Below, one piece after another: positions 7,612-14,083 of a stretch of DNA of 15,144 nucleotides. Position 1 is the stretch's first letter, and each line of letters begins with the position of its first letter. Where the stretch lies: NCBI GenBank assembly GCA_938048505.1, contig CALIUX010000214.1:1-15144 (forward strand), given 5' to 3'. A program made the translations under genes and the position numbers. This DNA is from an uncultured Pseudomonadales bacterium (GTDB lineage Bacteria > Pseudomonadota > Gammaproteobacteria > Pseudomonadales > Cellvibrionaceae). The notes under the pieces are model-generated. The model saw nothing but the letters and a program-made list of their open reading frames with translations. It was not told the origin of the DNA and ran no database searches.

Positions 7612-8441
7612 TTAGGTTAGGTTATAATGGTTTCGCCAAAAATCAAAGTAACTACCCCAAATGCCAAGACTCATGCTATCAGATACCAGCTGGAATTTGT
7701 TATCACGCGTACTGTATATGACAGGCCGCATCTACAACAAACATTGACACTTGAGGGGATTCTATTTCGCCTTCGTACAGGCATTCCGTGGAGAGATCTC
7801 CCGCAAGAGTTTGGGCATTGGGCAACGACGTGTTTCGTCGGTTTAATCTTTGGTCAAAGAAGGGCGTTATGGGCGTGATATTTCGTTATTTATCGCGCCT
7901 TCATGATACGCAATGGTTATTTATTGATGGCAGCATTGTTAAAGTACACCAAGATGGTTCGAATGTAGCGACCCCCGATAGCCAAAAGATAGGCAAAAGC
8001 CGTGGTGGCAATTCAACTAAAATTCACTTAGCCGTTGATAGTGGTGGTTTGCCTGTTCATTTTGAGCTGTCAGGTGGGCAAACACATGATGTTGTTCATG
8101 CTGAATCATTAATCTCTTCCTCACCGAAAGCCGAAGTTTTTATTGCTGGTAAGGGCTATGATAGCGATAAGCTAAGAGATTTTATTGAGGCGGCTGGTAG
8201 TGATTCAAAGATCCCCAGAAAGTCAAATAAAAAGAAAGGCAATCAGCATATGGACTGGTGTCTGTATCAATATCGACACCTTGTTGAAAACGTTTTTTTG
8301 AAGATTAAAAAGTACCGAGCCATTGCAACTCGGTACGATAAATTGGCAAGAAATTACCAGAGCATGCTTGCTCTCGCGTTTTCAATGCCTTGGCTACCCA
8401 TGTGGGTTGATTAATTTATGTGCTGCAAAGATCAACACGCT
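7565..8441 (+). mobile_element. IS5-family insertion sequence, copy 1
   Basis: The element is 877 bp. The left end begins GGCGTGTTGATCTTT, and the right end, read as its complement, begins AGCGTGTTGATCTTT, which makes near-perfect terminal inverted repeats of about 15 bp. CTAG occurs immediately outside both ends (7561-7564 and 8442-8445), which fits the 4-bp YTAR target duplication known for IS5/IS427-type elements. It contains one transposase gene in the plus direction, disrupted in three ways. Relative to copy 2 it carries a TTAGGTTAGG-type duplication before the gene. It may still be mobilised in trans, since the ends look intact. Confidence 0.9.
7661..8414 (+). pseudogene. IS5-family transposase, two frameshifts and lost catalytic Asp
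   Basis: The gene starts MPRLMLSDTSWN at 7661 and reads into a stop near 7745, where 10 bases present in copy 2 are missing. It resumes in the next frame (TLEGILFRLRTGIPWRDLP) and shifts again near 7825, where 2 extra bases lie. It then stays open to TAA 8412-8414. The last part carries the first DDE aspartate (WLFIDGS) and the glutamate (YRHLVENVFLKIKKYRAIATRYDKL gives the Y-R-E-type region). The second aspartate, ADKGYDSD in copy 2, reads AGKGYDSD here. Even a repaired frame should therefore be catalytically dead. It was a DDE enzyme for cut-and-paste of its own IS. Confidence 0.9.
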
Positions 8442-8445
8442 CTAG

Positions 8446-8535
8446 CAATACAAGAGGATCGCTTGGATCGATCTGATTGATTAAATCTTCACCAAAAAAT
8501 GAGGTTTGATGGCCTAGCGGGGCTAAGGTGAGCAT
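8446..8535 (-). pseudogene. Possible N-terminal remnant of another transposase
   Basis: The minus strand from an ATG at 8535 is open to the edge of IS copy 1 and reads MLTLAPLGHQTSFFGEDL, then INQIDPSDPLVLL. If the IS and one CTAG are removed, the frame continues VSHLDLDQLV to a TGA near 7530. A short F-F/D-P-x-x-P-L pattern like this is typical of the N-termini of some IS5/IS1182-type transposases, but the match is by memory of the pattern only. No SD is seen and nothing downstream continues the family. It competes with the plus-strand small hydrophobic ORF over the same DNA. Confidence 0.25.
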
Positions 8536-8744
8536 AGGAAACGCTTGAGCAAATCGACCAAGAATTTATGCCAGAATAGCGAAATTTGATCGATTTACAT
8601 AGCTCTAATCCTGGCCAAAGCCACTAAACATAATGCTTTCAGCGTTTTCAGGGCTGACTAAGTATATTCGTTTAACGCGGTGTTCAGACGTTGCGGTGGG
8701 GATCAAGCAATGATGAACACATCAGGGCAAAATGTTCTGAAGTG

Positions 8745-8778
8745 CGCCTCCCATCGAAACAATACTCAATGGGAGGCG
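8745..8778 (+). repeat. Perfect 10-bp hairpin covering a Shine-Dalgarno
   Basis: CGCCTCCCAT at 8745-8754 is exactly complementary to ATGGGAGGCG at 8769-8778 with a 14-base loop. The downstream arm contains GGGAGG, placed 5 bases before the ATG at 8782. Folding of the RNA would hide this ribosome site. It could be a translational switch, or simply the leading edge of a lost mobile element. The rest of 8551-8744 shows no open frame or recognisable element on either strand. Confidence 0.55.
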
Positions 8779-8781
8779 TAC

Positions 8782-8841
8782 ATGAGCGGAAAAGAATTTA
8801 GCTCAGACATAAACTGGCAGGTGCCATCGAAAGGCGTGTAA
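8782..8841 (+). CDS. 19-residue ORF behind the hairpin
   Basis: ATG at 8782 to TAA at 8839-8841 encodes MSGKEFSSDINWQVPSKGV. The support is the strong SD 5 bases upstream. The family is not recognised. The shortness and the setting suggest the 5' stub of a gene, perhaps of a mobile element, cut off by a stop or deletion, rather than a working peptide gene. Confidence 0.2.
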   Translation: MSGKEFSSDINWQVPSKGV

Positions 8842-8870
8842 CTGCAAAATTAAGCCTGAGCTACTACATA

Positions 8871-11036
8871 TTATTTATTTTCCATATAATCAAACCGCAA
8901 CCGCTCCTCATCACACCCTCTATGCAAATAAAGCTTGGTGTTTTCGTTTGGAGCTAGCGCTCCTCCTGATGGATGTATACACAGCCCAGAGCTCTTATGC
9001 TTTAAACTTCCAAATGAAGTTATTTCATATGCAAGTTTAGCTGGATTCCCATTACAATCGGACCAAAGCACTAAGGGAATAGCATTTACAGCAAACCCTC
9101 CTGAAGGATGAAGACATTTACCACTTGAAACATGCTGTATAGAACCATTATCCAACAACTTGAAATTTTGACCATCCGAAGAGCAGTCACTTTTCAAATA
9201 TATATTAGTCCCGTTTGCCGGATTACTTTGTCCTGCATGAGAAGAAATACATTTTCCATCAGAGTGTACAAAATTTAATGGTCTTTCTTGGTAACTAAAC
9301 TCAAGTCGAGATTCATTGCAGGCGTTGAAAAGAACTAGGGGCGTACCATTATTAGGGTCCGCAGTACCCGATAGTGGATGAATACAATAACCTGACGAGC
9401 GATGTTTTAAACTATTTCCATTAGTGATTTCAAACTCTAATTGACTCAAAGGTTCGTTACAATCGGTGAATTCTAGCCTTACCTCACTACTTATTAAACC
9501 GTTCTTTGGACGAACACAAAGCCCACTAGCTATGTGCTTGATGTGACCTTTTGATGTGAAATCAAAGGCTTGCCCTAAGGTATCACAGTTGGTGGAAAGC
9601 TCGATATTATCACCAGCGGCTGGCTTATGATTATCGCCTATTGCAGATATGCATTTCCCGGCAGCATGCACAAAATTAGAGTAATTATTTTTGGTAACTG
9701 CCCAAACTCGAACAGGGCTTTCTTTGAATACAGCTTCTCCGAGACCTTCGTAGTTACCATTCTCACCCACGATCCGGCCCAACCAGTAGTCCCTATAAAA
9801 ATGCAAGTGACCAGAATCTTGGTTGTTATTTCCCGCATACCCTTTGAAATGCCCCCCATGTACCGCACCGTTGGGGATTTTGTTGAGATGAGGAAGAACT
9901 GATTGCATATATTCATCATAAACATGCAGATGCTCATGGATAAATACTTCTGTAGGCTCACTTTTTGAGGACGTATCTCCACGATATGTTTTGAAGGTAT
10001 AAAGGCTACTATTATTGAGCGCATTAATAGTGGTCCAGTTCGAGTGTTTTTCATACGCATTAGGTATGCCAGCAGGATTATAGCCCCAGCCACCATCGGC
10101 CATTGTCCCTGATGTGAATGCCACTTGAATAGCATCGTATTGCCCTTTATTAACAAGAGCATTGACATGATCTTGAATGTATTCAGCCCTAGGTAAATAT
10201 CGGTAAGATGGAGCCCCACTTTCTGAATAATGGATTTGTAGCTCCATATCAGTAACAGGTATGCTTGTTTCTATGACATCCGTCGTGAAATTGACTTTAT
10301 TGTCTGTGATTTGCGCTATCCACGAAGGCAGGTGCTTCTCATAAGAACGACGAAGGTTGTTTACAGTACTCGTATCAATAGTTCCCGATGAGGCGGGCAC
10401 GTTATGCGAGCTAGTACCATTCACCACGGTTCGGGCAGGTATATCAGTTTCCCTTAAAATTAGCAGCAAAGTTCTGACATAGTAGTCTGGAGTTGCTTGA
10501 TCTCTGTCGCCCCAACCAGCTTTTTCAATGAAGATGTTTGCTCGAGAATTATCGGCAGAAAGCGAGCTTTGATTCGCTCCACCCCCATAAGCTAGATACC
10601 TCCGCGTGGTTTTTGACTGTAACCGGTGCAGGCCAGCTCGCCCTGCGCTTTCAGCTCGAATATTTGAGATTGCCCACTCAGCACCATCCAATGAACAACT
10701 TCCAAGAGTTACATTTGGTGTGGTAGTACTAGCAACAAGGCATTGGTCCGTGCTTTCATTTCGTATATTCCAATAACTGCCATCTGAAATGAAGCGCCAA
10801 TGAAAACGATCATTACCTGAGTAGAAATCATTATAAACCCCTCCCTGTCTAAAGTTTAGACTTTCAAACCCGAATGTCTCGCCATCAAGGTTTGGATTGT
10901 CAGGAACGAATGCGCTTTCAAAAAATAGCCGCCATTCCCCTGTAGAAAGTGCTGACAGATTATCAAAAGCATAAGTTTTCGATAATGGAAGCATAGATGA
11001 TAATAAGCTAGAAGCTAAAAGTATTTTTTTCAACAT
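8871..11036 (-). CDS. Secreted HEXXH zincin-like protein with two ricin-type lectin repeats
   Basis: The 721-residue product starts with a signal peptide (MLKKILLASSLLSSMLPLSKTYA, cut near 23/24) behind ACAGGA with about 10-base spacing. Residues about 80-170 contain a ricin-like segment (YWNIRNESTDQCLVAST). Residues about 180-450 hold the putative protease domain with H367-E-H-L-H371, the HEXXH zinc motif. E434 in NYEGLGEAVF is a candidate third ligand or support residue, but the metallopeptidase family is not assigned. The C-terminus is a duplicated unit of about 134 residues (454-587 and 588-721). Each unit opens NFVH-x2-GKCIS and has further Cys-containing subrepeats of the type SSGKCLHPSGG, a beta-trefoil lectin pattern. 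It probably acts outside the cell on a glycosylated target; the substrate is inferred, not shown. The gene stands alone between two IS copies. Confidence 0.85.
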   Translation of the reverse strand: MLKKILLASSLLSSMLPLSKTYAFDNLSALSTGEWRLFFESAFVPDNPNLDGETFGFESLNFRQGGVYNDFYSGNDRFHWRFISDGSYWNIRNESTDQCLVASTTTPNVTLGSCSLDGAEWAISNIRAESAGRAGLHRLQSKTTRRYLAYGGGANQSSLSADNSRANIFIEKAGWGDRDQATPDYYVRTLLLILRETDIPARTVVNGTSSHNVPASSGTIDTSTVNNLRRSYEKHLPSWIAQITDNKVNFTTDVIETSIPVTDMELQIHYSESGAPSYRYLPRAEYIQDHVNALVNKGQYDAIQVAFTSGTMADGGWGYNPAGIPNAYEKHSNWTTINALNNSSLYTFKTYRGDTSSKSEPTEVFIHEHLHVYDEYMQSVLPHLNKIPNGAVHGGHFKGYAGNNNQDSGHLHFYRDYWLGRIVGENGNYEGLGEAVFKESPVRVWAVTKNNYSNFVHAAGKCISAIGDNHKPAAGDNIELSTNCDTLGQAFDFTSKGHIKHIASGLCVRPKNGLISSEVRLEFTDCNEPLSQLEFEITNGNSLKHRSSGYCIHPLSGTADPNNGTPLVLFNACNESRLEFSYQERPLNFVHSDGKCISSHAGQSNPANGTNIYLKSDCSSDGQNFKLLDNGSIQHVSSGKCLHPSGGFAVNAIPLVLWSDCNGNPAKLAYEITSFGSLKHKSSGLCIHPSGGALAPNENTKLYLHRGCDEERLRFDYMENK

Positions 11037-11119
11037 AATGTTTTTTTCCTGTTTACCGCTACTAATAATAAATTCCTTCAGAGTTTCTCAATTGGCTGAA
11101 TGAGAATAGCTCTACAAAC

Positions 11120-11148
11120 ATTATATGCATAAAACATTAACCATCTAA
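11120..11148 (-). promoter_or_regulatory. Candidate sigma-70 promoter for the zincin-lectin gene
   Basis: On the minus strand a perfect TATAAT (11120-11125) is preceded, with 17-base spacing, by a weak -35 hexamer TTAGAT (11143-11148). It lies about 85 bases before the start codon. The poor -35 box suggests dependence on an activator, and a palindrome lies about 27 bases further upstream. Confidence 0.4.
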
Positions 11149-11174
11149 AGGGCCAATAGCTCAAGAAGTGCAAA

Positions 11175-11194
11175 ACTGTATACAAGTTTACAGT
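11175..11194. promoter_or_regulatory. 20-bp imperfect palindrome, possible operator
   Basis: ACTGTATACAAGTTTACAGT is symmetrical at 16 of 20 positions, with perfect 6-bp ACTGTA/TACAGT arms. It sits upstream of the candidate promoter of the minus-strand zincin-lectin gene, where an activator would bind. It is not a standard LexA box because CTG and CAG are 12 bases apart rather than 10. Confidence 0.35.
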
Positions 11195-11260
11195 AGTCGA
11201 TTGAGGGCGAGCGTTCAGCCAACCACGCTTTAACCGTCTAAATCCACCTTCGTAAACTAG

Positions 11261-12143
11261 AGCGTGTTGATCTTTCCAGTATAAAAAATGAACGGCATTG
11301 GGTTTGGTTATAATGGTTTCACCACAAAATCAAAGTAACCGCTCCAAATGCCGAGACTCATGTTATCAGATGCTGCTTGGAATTTCTTATCACGCGTAAT
11401 GCATATGTCAGGTCGCATCTATAATAAACCTGAGCATAGAATGACACTGGAAGGAATTTTGTTTCGCCTTCGAACAGGTATCCCTTGGCGAGATTTACCT
11501 CCAGAGTTTGGGGGCTGGAGCAGCGTATTCTGCCGGTTTAACCTTTGGTCAAAAAAGGGCGTGATGAGCGGTATCTTCAGTCATTTACCGAAACTTCATG
11601 ATACACAATGGTTATTTATTGATGGCAGTATTGCTAAAGTCCATCAAGATGGAGCTAACGTAGCCGAACCTAAAGCTCAAGATATCGGTAATAGTCGTGG
11701 GGGCAATTCGACTAAGATCCATTTAGCGGTTGATAGCGGTGGCTTGCCAGTACATTTTGAACTGTCTGGAGGGCAAGCAAATGACGTTGTTCATGCTGAA
11801 TCGTTGATATCTAACTCGCCTGAATCGGCTGTTGTCATTGCGGACAAAGGCTATGACAGTGACAAGCTTAGAGAATTTATTAAAGCCGCCGGAGGGGACT
11901 CAGAAATCCCAAGAAGGTCAAATAATAAAAAGGGGAATCAACATATGGATTGGTGATTATAGCTTATATAAGTACCGCCACCTTGTTGAAAATGCCTTTT
12001 TGAAGATCAAAAAATACCGAGCTATAGCGACTCGATATGACAAATTAGCGAGAAATTACCATAGTATGGTGGCCCTAGCATTTTCTATGATGTGGCTACC
12101 TATGTGGATTGATTAAAGAATGTACCACAAAGGTCAACATGCT
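11261..12143 (+). mobile_element. IS5-family insertion sequence, copy 2
   Basis: The element is 883 bp. Its left end AGCGTGTTGATCTTT and its right end, complement AGCATGTTGACCTTT, form near-perfect inverted repeats. CTAG stands outside both ends (11257-11260 and 12144-12147). It is clearly homologous to copy 1 along its whole length but diverged, with many silent differences. The length gap of 6 bp is fully explained by the indels seen: 10-base and 2-base differences in the transposase gene, a 7-base insertion here, and an about 10-base duplication in the copy 1 leader. The two are therefore separate old insertions, or copies that have drifted. Confidence 0.9.
11348..12116 (+). pseudogene. 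IS5-family transposase, split by a 7-bp insertion
   Basis: From ATG 11348 the frame encodes MPRLMLSDAAWN and continues through TLEGILFRLRTGIPWRDLP, the first DDE Asp (WLFIDGS) and the second (ADKGYDSD) to HMDW. It then meets TGA at 11954-11956. Compared with copy 1, 7 extra bases (ATTATAG) lie between TGGTG and CTTATATAAG. Removing them restores W-C-L-Y-K-Y-R-H-L-V-E and the rest to TAA 12114-12116. The catalytic Glu (HLVENAF) is thus cut off from the two Asp residues. All three DDE residues are otherwise intact, so this copy is one indel away from function, unlike copy 1. Confidence 0.9.
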
Positions 12144-12659
12144 CTAGTAACGACTTGGAAATTTTTTAGCTACTATACAACACTTACAAACATACTCGTC
12201 GGGATGTGGGCCTTTCTGTCTTTGGTGCAAATTTCAGGGGTTCTAGGAGAAGCAGCTCATAATGCAAATGCTGTCACGGCTATAACATTTTATATTGTCA
12301 CTGTAGGTATCGGTAATTATATGATGTTCAGCATTAAGGAGCTGAACTTGTTACGAAAATTTGCAGACTTATCTGTGCATGCTGTTGTTCCAGCTATGAT
12401 GCTTATTTATTGGCTTCTTTACATAGATAAAGCCAGCATATCGTTTAAATTTGTTCATTACTGGATGATTTACCCTATCGTATATGCCGCATATACGTTA
12501 ATGCATGGAGTCTGGACAGGTTTTTATCCTTATCCTTTTGTTAACGTCAAAGCGTTAGGTGCAAACAGGGTTTTGCTTAATGCTTGTGTTATGGCATTAA
12601 GCGTTTTAATCGGTGGTTTTTTATTTGTTGGGTTAGCAAAACTATTGAGTGCTTTATAG
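12120..12659 (+). pseudogene. Pr6Pr-like integral membrane protein, 5'-truncated
   Basis: The 179-residue frame is almost wholly hydrophobic, with about five membrane segments. It contains WKFFSYYTTLTNILVGMWAF near its start, a hallmark of the Pr6Pr/FAR-17a-like membrane family, and HYWMIYPIVYAAYTLMHGVW later. In relatives as I know them, this hallmark is preceded by a further membrane segment, which is missing. The only ATG before it (12120) lies in the right end of IS copy 2, and no good SD precedes it. With the IS removed, the frame meets a TAA seven codons before the CTAG, so the 5' end was already lost or shifted before insertion. The function of the family is unknown. Its stop overlaps by 6 bases the stop of the convergent MFS gene. 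Confidence 0.7.
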
Positions 12660-13850
12660 GCTTTTAGTGTGATCTTTACAGATAGCTAATAATGCCAAAG
12701 CTACAAGAGCAAACATTGCATTGGCCGCATACATATGATGGTAGCCAATCCAGGCAGCAATAATGCCAATGATTAAGCTACCTAAAACATTACCTGTATT
12801 AATGGCGTTATTGAACAAGGAAGATGCTGTACCCGTTAAAGAGGGCATTTGATCTTGATACCATGTCATGCCCAGACCTGCGACAAACCCTACAAAAATA
12901 GCATTAAAAACCTGCAATGCGATGATATGCCACAAACCGCTCGATAGCCAAATGCCCAGATAGAGTAGGAAAGCACCCAGTGCACCTACACGAATGAGTG
13001 GTAATAGCGATATTTTTGCAGCCAAAATGCCACCCATTATCATAATAGGAATTTCTAATGCTGCGGCTGTCCCCATTATGTAGCCTGTAAGGTGTGAGGC
13101 AATACCTAAGTACTCATTTAAGTAAAGCGGTAGTGCAATGATGTAGCTTTGGTTAACGCCAAACAAAATTGCGCAAGCGATAAACGCAATTTTTAAATTT
13201 GTAGGAATTGAGGGCGTGGTGGCATTTCTTTCATCGAGAGGTGCGATCGGTTGCTGTTTTTTTATTTTTACTCGAGGTAAAAAAAACCAAGCAAGAAAGC
13301 CTACAACACCATGCGCTACAGCCAGCCATAAATAGTGAGATGTTGCGCCCAGCGCATGTTGCAAAATAAAGCCTAAAGGTGGCCCGCCCACCCAAGATAA
13401 CGCAAACGTTGCACGCAGTACTGCGTTGTACAAGGGGATATGTTCAGGTTCAATGGTCTCATCAGCATATTCGCGTCCCAGTGCATTAATTTGGGGTAGG
13501 GTAATCCCAGCAAAACTGAATGCAATAACGCCTAATCCTAATGCAATCCAATAACTGGGACTCAGCGCAAAGCAGAGACAAGCCGCTGCACCGGCAAACA
13601 ACCCTCCGCATACCAGTATCAGTCTATTCATTCCTCGATCACTTAACACTCCAATTACTTGCGATACAGCGATTGTTCCTACTGAAAGTACAACAAAAAA
13701 TAAACCTATTTCAATAGGTGTCGAGCCGTATCTCTTAACTAAATAAAGACTCAGTGTTGGGATCATTTGCGCATAAATCGAGCCTATTAAAAAGGCTGTC
13801 ACGTAGGTCATTACCGCACCAGCGCGAAATAAAGGGGCGTATTTTTTCAA
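12654..13850 (-). CDS. SetA/SetB-type sugar efflux MFS transporter
   Basis: The 398-residue, 12-segment protein belongs to the SET group of the major facilitator superfamily, inner-membrane proton-driven exporters of sugars and glycosides. Supporting stretches are MIPTLSLYLVKRYGSTPIEIGLFF at the start, the MFS loop GVLSDRGMNR, LRATFALSWVGGPPLGF, SYIIALPLYLNEYL, MGTAAALEIPIM and QVFNAIFVGF. The start is a TTG at 13848-13850 with GGAG 5 bases upstream and an in-frame TGA five codons before it. The next ATG (residue 14) would cut into the first membrane segment. The gene ends 6 bases inside the Pr6Pr frame and diverges from the radical SAM gene. The transported compound is unknown; assignment to SetA or SetB cannot be decided from sequence. 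Confidence 0.88.
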   Translation of the reverse strand: MKKYAPLFRAGAVMTYVTAFLIGSIYAQMIPTLSLYLVKRYGSTPIEIGLFFVVLSVGTIAVSQVIGVLSDRGMNRLILVCGGLFAGAAACLCFALSPSYWIALGLGVIAFSFAGITLPQINALGREYADETIEPEHIPLYNAVLRATFALSWVGGPPLGFILQHALGATSHYLWLAVAHGVVGFLAWFFLPRVKIKKQQPIAPLDERNATTPSIPTNLKIAFIACAILFGVNQSYIIALPLYLNEYLGIASHLTGYIMGTAAALEIPIMIMGGILAAKISLLPLIRVGALGAFLLYLGIWLSSGLWHIIALQVFNAIFVGFVAGLGMTWYQDQMPSLTGTASSLFNNAINTGNVLGSLIIGIIAAWIGYHHMYAANAMFALVALALLAICKDHTKSL

Positions 13851-14012
13851 GCTAACTCCAAATCATAGTACAGGCTGCGATGCATTGTAGCTTAACTAAT
13901 AGACATTATTAGGAATAACAACGACTAAGACACCCAGCTTATAAGCGTAGCACTTTTATATTAAGAAATATGATTATAGCTCAATCCATTAGTATTAATT
14001 TATGTGCCAATA

Positions 14013-14030
14013 TAGATAACGAATTATCTA
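14013..14030. promoter_or_regulatory. 18-bp palindrome in the divergent intergenic region
   Basis: TAGATAA and TTATCTA form a perfect 7-bp inverted repeat around CGAA. It sits 53 bases before the radical SAM start and 162 bases from the MFS start. This position and symmetry suit a dimeric repressor site that could act on either divergent promoter. No -10/-35 pair nearby is clear enough to call, because the whole 13851-14083 region is AT-rich. Confidence 0.45.
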
Positions 14031-14083
14031 ACCGATATTTTTTCAGTCTATTTAGCCACATAAATCACAGTAATGGAGCTTAT

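Noticed and set aside
9638..10219. 193-codon minus-strand ORF within the zincin-lectin gene
   Set aside because: It lies in another frame of a gene with a signal peptide, an HEXXH motif and lectin repeats. Its own sequence shows no domain.
11175..11194. LexA (SOS) box
   Set aside because: The arms look similar, but CTG and CAG are separated by 12 bases instead of 10, so it does not fit the gammaproteobacterial SOS consensus.
11948..11970. Programmed frameshift in the IS copy 2 transposase
   Set aside because: The frames differ by a 7-base insertion relative to copy 1, not by a slippery heptamer, and the resumed frame lacks a way to be joined by a one-base slip.
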